64,000 nt of DNA from Sphingobacterium sp. CZ-UAM (GCF_002000245.1 NZ_MTCM01000002.1:248001-312000), one strand, 5' to 3'. Positions 8,867 to 17,376 are shown, counted from the stretch's first letter. Program-made: numbers and translations. Notes: generated by a model not told the origin, from the sequence alone.

Positions 8867-9460
8867 TTATTTAATACCCACTCCGGTACGAATTTTCGTA
8901 TTTGTACGCACATTGGTTGAGTTTACGTCAATTTTTGTTTTGGCATTGACGTTTGCCTTTACATTGGGGGTACTTTTGACCGCCGCTTGTGTAGCAACAT
9001 CCACTGTTTTTACTGCAGCGTGAGCCTGCCCTACGGAAGAGGCGACAGTGCTTACTGTACTTCCTTTAACATCTGATGCAATATCTGATTTAGCGACAGT
9101 GCTTACAGCAGCACCATGATTATCCGGATGCTCGGTTTTTGCATCTATTTTACCAGCTGTGGCTAATTCGCTGACAGCTTTGCCTGTTTCAGCTCCGGAT
9201 ACCGTTTTTGTCAATTGGCTTACCGCTGTTTTGCCTTTTGATTCAGCAGCATCTATTGATTGAGCAACTTCTTGTTTGCCCCTGATTTCTTGTTCGACCA
9301 CCCCATTTCCTTCCGCTTTCAACGTTGCAGTTTTTTTTGATTTATTGTTCTGCAAGGTAGTTTCTGCGCTTTGCGATGAATGAACTTTAGATTTTGTTTC
9401 CTGTGCCATCCCTGTTGTACCTAGCAACAAGCCGATGGCTAATAATCCCAAAATTTTCAT
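8867..9460 (-). CDS. Secreted low-complexity repeat protein with basic C-terminal tail
   Basis: First gene of the two-component operon, 197 aa. A signal peptide ends at 'TTGMAQ'. The body is Ala/Lys/Thr/Val/Ser-rich and carries a degenerate repeat of the form (A/T)VSx(L/V)xx (AVSQLTK, AVSELAT, AVSTVAK, TVSTVAS). The end is basic, 'NVRTNTKIRTGVGIK', and recalls the tail of the following gene. It has no Cys, no membrane segment after the signal and no recognisable enzyme motif. It is likely to be an extended or helical periplasmic/secreted protein. Its place upstream of a barrel-like protein and a sensor pair suggests an accessory envelope component. Confidence 0.68.
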   Translation of the reverse strand: MKILGLLAIGLLLGTTGMAQETKSKVHSSQSAETTLQNNKSKKTATLKAEGNGVVEQEIRGKQEVAQSIDAAESKGKTAVSQLTKTVSGAETGKAVSELATAGKIDAKTEHPDNHGAAVSTVAKSDIASDVKGSTVSTVASSVGQAHAAVKTVDVATQAAVKSTPNVKANVNAKTKIDVNSTNVRTNTKIRTGVGIK

Positions 9461-9478
9461 TTTTTATAATTTGTTAAT

Positions 9479-9486
9479 CAAAGCTA
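9479..9486 (-). promoter_or_regulatory. Candidate -7 promoter box of the two-component operon
   Basis: The minus strand reads TAGCTTTG, an exact TAnnTTTG match, 19 bp before the ATG of the first operon gene. That leaves a short leader of about a dozen bases. No clear TTTG is seen at the -33 spacing, so confidence is modest. Confidence 0.35.
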
Positions 9487-9554
9487 AACGCCGATTATGA
9501 AAAAAAAATGAAATCTTTAATCTGAATAAAAAATCTCAGTGGGACTCAATTTGA

Positions 9555-10346
9555 TTAAATATCTGAATACTGTGTTGGCCGACAAAGGGTAGTTACGTTT
9601 TTAGAAACATTATTTTGGTATTGGGGCAGCTCCGCCATTGGTTTATATAAAGGGCCAAACGCTTTCCAATGCGCGTCCCGTTCGTTCATGTTTTCGAAGG
9701 TCGTAAGATAAATCAAATTAGGCATCGTGCTGCCTGCAATAACCTGACCATAGAAAACGGCATTAAAATTTAACTTGTTGAAGATATCGATCTCACCATT
9801 GTTGAACATGGAGATTTTATTTGCAGATAACTTTTCGGTTGGAGCTTCATAGCTTCTCAATTCGTAAACGCGTTCACTTTTATCCCCGTTTAATTTGGGG
9901 AGAGTAAGAAATGGCATACCCTCAAAGGCTTTCATTAAAATCGTTTCAATCCTTGAGTAAGGCGGATGGGTATGTGCGGCATCGAGGTATTCCTTTCCCG
10001 ATTCTAAATACCGTTTATCTTTTAAGATATCGACATCAAGACTTGCATATTTTTCAAGTTTAGTTGATGAACTGAAGACGTAAACCAATTTATCCGCTTT
10101 ATCCTTATTGTCAATCGGTTTGAATACGGCAATCTCTTTAAATCCTAATTTATGCATTGCCGGCAAATAGGCTTTTTCAAGAAAACGATCGATCACCTGT
10201 TCTTGTTCTGTGGTTTGGAAGTGATAAACTTTTAATTGAAAATAAGTGGTTGCTGCGTGGGCAAAACTGCTGGATTGACTACTTATAAAAATCAACAGAA
10301 TTAACATCCACTGTCCCGGATTCATAGGCTTGATCATGTTTAACAT
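9555..10346 (-). CDS. Secreted NIPSNAP-family protein
   Basis: The 263-aa product has an N-terminal signal segment (about residues 10-32, ending SFAHA) and two ferredoxin-like NIPSNAP modules. The first begins 'YFQLKVYHFQTTEQEQ'; the second is recognisable from 'VYELRSYEAPTEKLSANK', 'IDIFNKLNFNAVFYGQV' and 'YLTTFENMNERDAHWKAF'. In Bacteroidota such proteins are exported and of unknown biochemical role, sometimes near sugar-oxidising enzymes. No catalytic residues can be named. The gene is separate from the two-component operon by about 95 bp and is transcribed in the same direction. Confidence 0.85.
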   Translation of the reverse strand: MLNMIKPMNPGQWMLILLIFISSQSSSFAHAATTYFQLKVYHFQTTEQEQVIDRFLEKAYLPAMHKLGFKEIAVFKPIDNKDKADKLVYVFSSSTKLEKYASLDVDILKDKRYLESGKEYLDAAHTHPPYSRIETILMKAFEGMPFLTLPKLNGDKSERVYELRSYEAPTEKLSANKISMFNNGEIDIFNKLNFNAVFYGQVIAGSTMPNLIYLTTFENMNERDAHWKAFGPLYKPMAELPQYQNNVSKNVTTLCRPTQYSDI

Positions 10347-10531
10347 TTAGTTTTATAGATTTAGATTATATTTTTTGTTTTCTTATCATTAGAAAAATAC
10401 AGATTAAAAATAAGATTTTTTTATAATATAGATGTTCGAACCAGAAATACACTTTCAAAAAATAAAACCAGTGTTTTCTTTTTCTATCATACAATTTGCT
10501 ACCTTTCGTCCTATCATCTATACGACGGATT

Positions 10532-10897
10532 ATGGACATATTAGTTTTTTTCTTGGCTATTACAGCAGGGACTTGGTCGGTTTACGGCCATTTTCAGCGA
10601 AAGAAAATTGTTCGTATTGCGATGGACGAATACATAAGCTTTGATTTAGAACAGCAAAAGCTCGAGTTGTTAGCACATCAGGTTTTAAACCGGTCATTAG
10701 GCAATTTTGAACATAGAAAACACTGGTTGAAGGATTATTGGAGTTTTAGGGATGTCAATGGGCGTTTTCTGACCAAGGTATACATTGATCTACAAGTGAA
10801 AAATAGATTTAACGAAATTTGCACGATTACTGCCAAAATCAATTATGGTGTTCTTGATGGAATAAATGGCATTGAATATGAACCCGCCTTAGACTAA
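10532..10897 (+). CDS. Small membrane-anchored protein, unknown
   Basis: About 121 aa, starting at the ATG that opens 'MDILVFFLAITAG'; a TTG 36 bp upstream keeps the frame but adds an atypical N-terminus. One N-terminal hydrophobic segment (residues 2-15) would anchor the protein, followed by a soluble domain of about 100 residues with mixed charge and several Tyr/Asn. No Cys-Cys pair, lipobox or known motif is seen. It is divergent from the NIPSNAP gene. The codon pattern looks like a real gene, but no family was recognised. Confidence 0.55.
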   Translation: MDILVFFLAITAGTWSVYGHFQRKKIVRIAMDEYISFDLEQQKLELLAHQVLNRSLGNFEHRKHWLKDYWSFRDVNGRFLTKVYIDLQVKNRFNEICTITAKINYGVLDGINGIEYEPALD

Positions 10898-10913
10898 GTT
10901 GGACTGTCTATCA

Positions 10914-11120
10914 TTAACGCTCACCTGAGATATGATTAGGGGCATACACTTTCTCTTCGCCGTGACCCGATTCGCCATTTTCGACCAAAATATAGCATCA
11001 AGTATGGCGGATAGGATCGAATTCGGGTAATAGCTGAAGCGCTTGCTGTTCCACTACTGATCTTTTAAAACAAAGTAGGTTTGAGATTGGTTTTTTATGC
11101 AAGATTCCTGATGGTACTGT
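10914..11120 (-). pseudogene. Interrupted reading frame filling the gap before the aldo/keto reductase
   Basis: The 300-bp gap between the small membrane protein and the reductase is not empty. On the minus strand one frame runs for 40 codons ('...VVEQQALQLLPEFDPIRHT'), meets an in-frame TGA (11000-10998), then continues for 27 codons ('LVENGESGHGEEKVYAPNH...') to TAA. The text is protein-like (acidic, helix-forming, no low-complexity bias) but has no ATG start and is preceded by another TGA. I read it as the decayed 3' part of a gene; chance cannot be excluded. No family was recognised. Confidence 0.35.
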
Positions 11121-11199
11121 TCACGCTAAATTTTTGATCTAGCTGGCCGTAACAAAAAAACTTTATCACAGGCAAGGGAATTTAGATAAGGTTGAACGT

Positions 11200-12324
11200 A
11201 TGAAAAGAAGAAAATTTTTAGTGCAGACAGGCCTTGCAGGATCGGGGTTAATCTTGAGCGCAGCAGCACCAGATATTTTGACAACAACAATTAAAGAACA
11301 TAAGATGGTAAAACCTGAAAATTTAGATCAACATAAGAGGTTTCGTCCCAATGAAAAAGCCGGCTTTGGCGGTGTGGCATTAGGAAACGGTTTTCAGCAA
11401 CACTCAGATCTTGAATGCCTCCAAGCAGTGGAAGCGGCTTGGAATGCAGGGGTACGATTATTTGATACTTCTCCATGGTACGGATTGGGCATCAGCGAAC
11501 GTAGGATGGGCTTATTTTTAAAAGATCAGCCACGGGACAGTTTTACGCTCTCGACTAAAGTAGGACGACTCTTGTCACCTAAAGAGGGTTTTACAATGGA
11601 GCAGTTGTTATGGAAGGGTAAAATGAATTTTAGTTATCGATATGATTACAGTGCTGCCGGTGTCAGAAAAAGCGTAGAGGATAGCTTACAGCGCCTGGGT
11701 GTATCATCCATAGATATCGTATATATCCATGATCTTTCACCCGACAATGGCGATATGAAAGATAGCTATGCTAGTTATTTCGAGCAAGCGGCGAAAGGAG
11801 CCATGCCTGAGCTGACTAAAATGAGGCAGGAGGGGATAATAAAAGGGTGGGGGCTAGGTGTCAATACCATCGAACCGATATTGCAAACATTGGATGTGGC
11901 GGATCCCGATATTTTTCTCTCAGCCTGCCAATATTCATTAATCAAACATGATGATGATCTGAATAAGGTATTCCCAAAAATCGCTGAAAGAGGCTTGTCC
12001 ATTGTTGTAGGTGCACCCCTGTGTGCTGGATTTCTGTCAGGCAAAGACCGCTATCTGTATGATGGCAAGTTTCCTGCTGGGGTTAAAGAAAAATTAAATG
12101 CTTTACAAAGAGTGGCAGACGATCATGCCGTAGACCTACGGACAGCAGCATTACAATTTGCTGCTGCACCAAGTGAAGTTTCAGGGGTTATACCCGGAGC
12201 ACATACGGTCGCGCAGGCGGTACAAAATGCCGAGTCTCTCAAGGCTAAAATTCCCGCTGATTTTTGGGAAGAATTAAAGCATGAAAAATTAATTGCAGCG
12301 AATGCACCGGTACCAAAAGCATAA
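11200..12324 (+). CDS. Tat-exported aldo/keto reductase
   Basis: An NAD(P)-dependent oxidoreductase of the AKR superfamily, 374 aa. The N-terminus 'MKRRKFLVQTG' followed by a hydrophobic stretch is a twin-arginine signal, so the folded enzyme is probably exported to the periplasm. The barrel part starts near residue 50. Catalytic tetrad positions are visible in 'LFDTSPWYG' (Asp, Tyr), 'STKVGR' (Lys) and 'IVYIHDLSPD' (His). 'GVIPGAHTVAQAVQN' near the C-terminus fits the phosphate-binding end of the cofactor site. The overall pattern resembles D-threo-aldose/L-fucose dehydrogenase-type AKRs, so a sugar substrate is likely but unproven. Confidence 0.9.
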   Translation: MKRRKFLVQTGLAGSGLILSAAAPDILTTTIKEHKMVKPENLDQHKRFRPNEKAGFGGVALGNGFQQHSDLECLQAVEAAWNAGVRLFDTSPWYGLGISERRMGLFLKDQPRDSFTLSTKVGRLLSPKEGFTMEQLLWKGKMNFSYRYDYSAAGVRKSVEDSLQRLGVSSIDIVYIHDLSPDNGDMKDSYASYFEQAAKGAMPELTKMRQEGIIKGWGLGVNTIEPILQTLDVADPDIFLSACQYSLIKHDDDLNKVFPKIAERGLSIVVGAPLCAGFLSGKDRYLYDGKFPAGVKEKLNALQRVADDHAVDLRTAALQFAAAPSEVSGVIPGAHTVAQAVQNAESLKAKIPADFWEELKHEKLIAANAPVPKA

Positions 12325-12508
12325 TAGTTATTTCATCCTCAACATCTTTCTTCACGTTAGCCTGTCCTTCTTCCGTGTCGTCTGGACCGTCATTCTTTAT
12401 ACGTGATAAGTCCGTATTTGAATCTTCATTTTCTTCGGTCGATGTGCCGTTTTCTTGCTCTTTTATGAAATCAGGACTCGGCTCACAAGCAGGCAGGAGC
12501 GAGGATAT
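12325..12508 (-). pseudogene. Probable remnant of an acidic lipoprotein gene
   Basis: The minus strand carries an open frame (12508 to 12248) whose first part reads 'SSLLPACEPSPDFIKEQ' and continues Glu/Asp/Asn/Thr-rich. This resembles a lipobox followed by the acidic mature start of a Bacteroidota lipoprotein. It is preceded in frame by TAG (12511-12509), lacks a start codon and runs out antisense to the end of the reductase gene. A plus-strand frame across the same bases has no family resemblance. I interpret it as a broken gene with low certainty. Confidence 0.3.
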
Positions 12509-12578
12509 CTATGATAAGGAAAGTGAACTTTCTGAATCAACATTCAGTACTACTGGAGCAACATTAAAAAGAAATATA

Positions 12579-13748
12579 CTAGTTTATAGGTATCAAGAGT
12601 TTGAACGTAATTTTCCTGTCTTCTATTACTACTTCAATATCCCCTTGATGGGACTTCGCTATTTCTTTGGTCACATACAGTCCCAGACCGAGCCCCTTGC
12701 TACCCGAGCCACGAACAAATGGCTTAAATAGATCCGAAGTATTTAATAGATGGGCAGCAGAGAGCTGATTTGTTACACTGAATATAAAATTGTCCTTTTC
12801 TATAAAAGCATTTATTTCAATTTCTTGATGCGGTTCCCCATGCTTTATCGCATTACTGATCAGGTTAACAAAGGCTCTTCCCATTTTGGCTTTGTCGCAA
12901 TGCACATTGAGGGGAAGCCTCATATGTGTTAAGACTTTTCTGTCATGTATCACTTCAAATTCGGACAAAACCTGTTTGATTAACGGCTCCATATTCACAA
13001 GGTCTGTATAACTTTCAGCCTCACGTCCAAACCGGGTATTGCTAAAATCTAAAATATCATCGATTACACCCTTCATCCGGCTAGAAGCATTTTCTATTTT
13101 TTTTGCCAGAACTTGTTGCGCTCCATTTAGACTCTGTCCTAGATATTGAGATAACAGCTTAATTATACTAACTGGATTGTTTAAGTCATGGGCCAAAGAA
13201 AATAAAATAAGATCTCTGTTTTTGGAATAAATGCGTTCCTGCTCGAGTATATTTTGGAGATGCAGCGTTTCAGTTGTTGTGCTAAAGTCAGTAGCAATAA
13301 GATCACTGCAGAATGGGAATAGCGTTTCCAATTTAGGCTGGTCAAACTTAACCGGTTCATCATTCATAAAACTTAAGTGGCCAATAATAGTGTTGTTTTT
13401 ATTAAGTATGGGATAGGAAATATAGCTTTTTAATCCAAATTCCTGAAGAAGCTCGCCCCATTGCTGTTTTGTACATCGGTCTATATTGTCAATATAAATT
13501 GGTTCAAAACCTTTTCTTATTTCCCGATATATTTTTACATAGGTGTTACTATCCTGAACGATGATCTGTTGAGCCTGGTAGTCATAAAAACAATAATTAT
13601 CCCATTTATTACCTTTTTTTTTGCGTATCAACCCATACCTCATTTGGATATGACTACACATCGTTTCCAGAATTCTTTGGTTAGGATTAATCCCGCCCAT
13701 GTCATTATATTTTTTGTTCCCTTGATTTACCTTATTCTGGAATGTCAT
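12579..13748 (-). CDS. Soluble GAF-domain histidine kinase
   Basis: Cytoplasmic sensor kinase of 389 aa with no membrane segment. Residues of about 20-155 form a GAF-type sensory domain ('FGLKSYISYPILNKNNTIIG'). Next come a short coiled linker and HisKA with 'LILFSLAHDLNNPVSIIKLL' (His187), then the ATPase domain with N-box 'NLISNAIKHGEP' and the G2-like 'GSKGLGLGLYV'. The G1 aspartate motif is weak: the corresponding segment reads 'NFIFSVTNQLSAAHLL', with Asn where D-x-G-x-G is expected. ATP binding may therefore be altered. No response regulator is adjacent; the divergent hybrid kinase lies 525 bp away. Confidence 0.87.
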   Translation of the reverse strand: MTFQNKVNQGNKKYNDMGGINPNQRILETMCSHIQMRYGLIRKKKGNKWDNYCFYDYQAQQIIVQDSNTYVKIYREIRKGFEPIYIDNIDRCTKQQWGELLQEFGLKSYISYPILNKNNTIIGHLSFMNDEPVKFDQPKLETLFPFCSDLIATDFSTTTETLHLQNILEQERIYSKNRDLILFSLAHDLNNPVSIIKLLSQYLGQSLNGAQQVLAKKIENASSRMKGVIDDILDFSNTRFGREAESYTDLVNMEPLIKQVLSEFEVIHDRKVLTHMRLPLNVHCDKAKMGRAFVNLISNAIKHGEPHQEIEINAFIEKDNFIFSVTNQLSAAHLLNTSDLFKPFVRGSGSKGLGLGLYVTKEIAKSHQGDIEVVIEDRKITFKLLIPIN

Positions 13749-14272
13749 TTCTTGTGTTGTTTTATTTGTTCGACAAGCGCTTACGCTACCTGATGGTTAT
13801 GATGACGAATGCTAATTACCCAAATGTGTATTAAATAAGATTGTGATTATGTTCAATAAATCTCTTATAATATTCTTGTTGATAGCAATTATGTTGAACA
13901 ACAATAAATAGACCCAGATCGTTTCATAATTTTATATTTATAATGGAATAAGTAATTTTTATATGATCAATCGTCTTTAGCTTGTATTTTTTAAGTAGTT
14001 AAAAATGTGTTTTAATGAAAACTTTTTTGTTTTAGCGAGTGTCCATTTTGCGTTACTTAGTTCTTATGTTTCAAGAAACATTATTTTTTAATAAACTATT
14101 TTTATCTACCATTTGTTAGTCACTATATTATATATATTAATCGATATTAGTTTAGAGTTTAGTCTATACTGTCTGTTATTGTAAATTGCCGATGGGAGAG
14201 GAGGATTGTTGGTGTTTTTGTTATGAAGGTGTAGAAATTTAACTTGTTTTTATAAATTTTATTTGTGATTTT
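13749..14272 (+). other. AT-rich divergent promoter region between two kinases
   Basis: A 524-bp gap that is very rich in A and T. It separates two divergently transcribed kinase genes and must hold both promoters. I see no coding frame, no exact -33/-7 pair and no long inverted repeat. Two short near-repeats around 'TTATGTTcAA' and 'TTATGTTgAA' (13846-13900) are the only visible structure. Confidence 0.5.
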
Positions 14273-17098
14273 ATGGATGGAAAATCACCGACAAAGAATG
14301 AGTCGCAACGGATTCAGGCACTGCACGAATATGAAATTCTGGACACTGCTGCGGAAGCAGAATTCGATCGTATCACGGAGATCGCCTCACGCGTTTGTGA
14401 TATGCCTATCTCTTTAATTTCATTGGTAGACAAAGAAAGGCAATGGTTTAAATCACGCGTTGGACTCGACGTGGAAGAGACGCCACGCGATTTATCTTTT
14501 TGTCAATATACGTTTACAGAAGATCGATTATTGGAGGTTCGGGACGCTGCTGAAGATGAGTGGTTTAAGTTCAATTCGCTCGTAACGGCGGATCCTCATA
14601 TCCGGTACTACGCTGGATTACCCTTGGTTGATGCCAATGGATTTTCTTTGGGTGCGTTATGCGTTATTGACAGGGTGCCCAGGCAACTCGACGAAAACCA
14701 GAAACACATCCTATCCCTGCTACGGGATGAGGTGGTTACGCTTATTACCAATCGACGAGAAAAGGAGAAATATAAAGAAAATGAGCAGAAGCTGAAAGCT
14801 TTTTTTGATCACTCGCAGAGTCTCATGTGTACTCATGATCTCGAGGGCAATTTTATTACCGTGAATGAGGCTGGAGCCAGATTGTTAGGCTATGAAAAAG
14901 AGGAAATAGAAAAGCTTTCGCTTTTTGATATTGTGCCAGCGGAAGGCCATTTAAATCTTAGGGATTACCTGGTTGAAATTGTAAAAAAAGGAATTGTCAA
15001 AGGCGAAATGCGTACGGTCACACGTGCTGGGGGCATCCGTATTTGGATGTTTAATAATATTCTCCAGGCCAACGGAAATAAGAAGGCTTATGTAATTGGT
15101 AATGCGGTTGATATCACTGAGCAGCATTATTTGGAGAAGGATCTAAAACATACCCAAGCAATGTTGACAAGGACTGGTCGGGTTGCCCGGGTCGGTGGCT
15201 GGGAGTACAATCTGAAGAATGGAAAAATTATCTGGTCCGAGATTACCAAAGAGATCCATGAAGTCGAAAAGGATTATGAGCCTGATCTTGCAAGCTCGCT
15301 GAATTTTTACAAGGAAGGAGTGCACCGGAATAAAATCCAGCAGGCCATTGAGCAGGCTATTTCCACTGGAGAGCCCTGGGATCTTGAACTGGAAATTATC
15401 ACCTTTAAAGGGCATGCACTTTGGATCCGTGCATTGGGCAATGCTGATTTTGAAAATGGTGTCTGTGTACGGCTTTATGGTACCTTCCAGGATATTGACA
15501 GACGTAAAAGAATGGAAGCGGAGTCGTCAAATTCAAAAAAACTATTTGAGGATATCCTCGAGGCCACTTCTGCGGTTGCCATTATCGCCACAGATATCGA
15601 AGGCACAATAACGTTGTTTAATAAAGGTGCCGAAAATCTTTTGGGCTATGCCAGCGAAGAAATAATCGGTAAATTAAGTCCGGTACATTTTCATTTGCAG
15701 AGCGAGTTAGCATCAAGGGAAACTGAGCTATCCACAGAGCTGGGATACCCTGTCAAAGGATTCAGGGTTTTTGTGGAAAAAGCTGAACTGTATGGTTCGG
15801 AGCAACGTGAATGGACTTACATCCGCAAAGACGGCTCTCAATTGTTTGTTTCTTTAGCCGTGACCATTATCAGGAACATCGAGGAGAAGGTCATCGGATA
15901 TCTTGGTGTAGCTACAGATATCAGCAAAATTATTCAACAACATAAAGAGCTTGAAAGGGCAAAAGGACTTGCTGAGCAGGCAAGTATGGCAAAGTCCGAG
16001 TTTTTGGCCAATATGAGCCACGAAATACGGACTCCCCTGAATGGAATAGTAGGCTTTACCGATTTATTGACCAGAACCAATCTCGATGCGACACAGCGCG
16101 AGTATTTAGGGATGGTCGAACAGTCGATCGGATTATTGTTAGGCATTATCAATGATATACTGGATTTCTCCAAAATTGAAGCCGGTAAAATGGAATTGGA
16201 AATTGAGCAAACCGACCTTAATGAACTTATCAATCAGCTGAATAAACTTTTTAATGTTCAGATCGCAGGCAAAGGCCTGGAATTCTATTTAGATATCGCA
16301 CCCGAGGTGCCAAGTTATATTTGGACAGACGCACTTCGTATCAAACAAGTGCTGATGAACCTAATGAGCAATGCCATCAAATTTACCGCGAAAGGAAACA
16401 TTACATTTAAAATCTCCGTTCTGTCCCGTGAGGCCGAAACTGCTCTTCTGCGTTTCAGCGTTCGGGACACCGGCATAGGTATACCCGAAGATAAGCAGGC
16501 AAAGATCTTTGAAGCCTTTTCGCAGGAGGATACTTCAATGACCAAACGCTATGGGGGTACAGGCCTTGGGCTCACGATATCCAATCGCTTGCTAAAAATG
16601 ATGGGCAGTGAACTGCAGTTGGAAAGTACGGTTGCTGTCGGAAGCCATTTCTTTTTCGACCTTGACTTACGTTCTATTTGGGAAACAGAAGATTGGAAAG
16701 AGCTGGCATCTATTGACACTGTCCTGGTCGTTGCCGATGATGAATGGGAACGGGAAAGCTTGGTCCAGCTATTGACAAAAAAAAATATCGCTGTGCTACA
16801 GGCAAAGAATGGGTTCGAAGTCTTGCAACTTTTGATGCGCGGCAGCCGCTATGGAGCAATCCTCATGATGAACGACTTGCCTATTATGAGTGGCATAGAC
16901 ACGATAAAGAAGATTCGGGAAAAGATTTTTAATGAAAAATATATACAGCCTATTATTCCCATATTTGATCCACAGGAGAGCAATGTTGTCGCTGTTTGTG
17001 AGTCATTGGAAATTAAGCAATGGTTATTAAAACCTGTTAAACCTGAGGATCTTTATCAGGTACTGACCGATATTCACAGGGAGCAATTACCAAAGTAG
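14273..17098 (+). CDS. Hybrid histidine kinase: GAF, three PAS, HisKA-HATPase, degenerate receiver
   Basis: A cytoplasmic multi-sensor kinase of 941 aa without membrane segments. Order: GAF (about 20-165, 'YYAGLPLVDANGFSLGALCVID'), PAS 1 (about 178-290), PAS 2 (about 295-415), PAS 3 (about 420-550), coiled linker, HisKA with 'ANMSHEIRTPLNGIVGF' (His583), HATPase with 'NLMSNAIKFT', 'DTGIGIPED' and 'GTGLGLTI', then a C-terminal receiver-like domain (about 810-940). The receiver keeps the acidic pair ('ADDEWE') and the Lys ('LLKPVKP'), but the phosphoacceptor position in 'AILMMNDLPIMSG' is Met866 instead of Asp. The kinase core is intact while the receiver is probably non-phosphorylatable and regulatory. 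Confidence 0.92.
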   Translation: MDGKSPTKNESQRIQALHEYEILDTAAEAEFDRITEIASRVCDMPISLISLVDKERQWFKSRVGLDVEETPRDLSFCQYTFTEDRLLEVRDAAEDEWFKFNSLVTADPHIRYYAGLPLVDANGFSLGALCVIDRVPRQLDENQKHILSLLRDEVVTLITNRREKEKYKENEQKLKAFFDHSQSLMCTHDLEGNFITVNEAGARLLGYEKEEIEKLSLFDIVPAEGHLNLRDYLVEIVKKGIVKGEMRTVTRAGGIRIWMFNNILQANGNKKAYVIGNAVDITEQHYLEKDLKHTQAMLTRTGRVARVGGWEYNLKNGKIIWSEITKEIHEVEKDYEPDLASSLNFYKEGVHRNKIQQAIEQAISTGEPWDLELEIITFKGHALWIRALGNADFENGVCVRLYGTFQDIDRRKRMEAESSNSKKLFEDILEATSAVAIIATDIEGTITLFNKGAENLLGYASEEIIGKLSPVHFHLQSELASRETELSTELGYPVKGFRVFVEKAELYGSEQREWTYIRKDGSQLFVSLAVTIIRNIEEKVIGYLGVATDISKIIQQHKELERAKGLAEQASMAKSEFLANMSHEIRTPLNGIVGFTDLLTRTNLDATQREYLGMVEQSIGLLLGIINDILDFSKIEAGKMELEIEQTDLNELINQLNKLFNVQIAGKGLEFYLDIAPEVPSYIWTDALRIKQVLMNLMSNAIKFTAKGNITFKISVLSREAETALLRFSVRDTGIGIPEDKQAKIFEAFSQEDTSMTKRYGGTGLGLTISNRLLKMMGSELQLESTVAVGSHFFFDLDLRSIWETEDWKELASIDTVLVVADDEWERESLVQLLTKKNIAVLQAKNGFEVLQLLMRGSRYGAILMMNDLPIMSGIDTIKKIREKIFNEKYIQPIIPIFDPQESNVVAVCESLEIKQWLLKPVKPEDLYQVLTDIHREQLPK

Positions 17099-17191
17099 CT
17101 AAGTGAAAATAGTTTAAGTGCCAACTCGAATAAGTAATTCCTCCTTCGATGCCTTACGGTCTATCACGTTAATGTTTGGCTGTAATCCTAA

Positions 17192-17376
17192 TTATCCGAG
17201 CTGGAGGAGTTTAGTTCTGAACTGCAGCAGTTTGGACTTAGTCTATCCGACTGAATTAGAGCGCACGTTGAATGCCAATGTCTTTAACATGGAGACAATG
17301 GTAATGCCCTTTGGATCCTACGGTAGCTGATATGCTCCGCGATATGGGTTTTGTTCGACCAGAAGGGCATTTTTAA
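17192..17376 (+). pseudogene. Frameshifted gene remnant after the hybrid kinase
   Basis: The 311-bp gap between the hybrid kinase and the convergent DUF5695-like gene contains protein-like text in changing frames. 17198-17254 reads 'ELEEFSSELQQFGLSLSD' then TGA. In another frame 17314-17376 reads 'DPTVADMLRDMGFVRPEGHF' then TAA. Stops separate the pieces and no start is present. This looks like one small gene broken by at least two indels. The longer continuous frame here (17118-17330) gives less protein-like text. No family was recognised. Confidence 0.33.

Noticed and set aside
10432-10644. 70-codon ORF overlapping the small membrane protein in another frame
   Set aside because: Aromatic-rich text without domain pattern; the overlapping frame has a clear membrane anchor and soluble part.
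12375-12731. Plus-strand 118-codon ORF across the reductase-kinase gap
   Set aside because: Ser/Phe-rich text without family resemblance, running antisense into the kinase gene; the opposite strand reads more like protein.
13749-14272. Possible small RNA or attachment site in the AT-rich kinase spacer
   Set aside because: No stable hairpin with a T tract, tRNA-like end or direct repeat pair was found.
17118-17330. 70-codon plus-strand ORF after the hybrid kinase
   Set aside because: The other two frames give more protein-like peptides; this frame seems to be the shadow of a frameshifted remnant.
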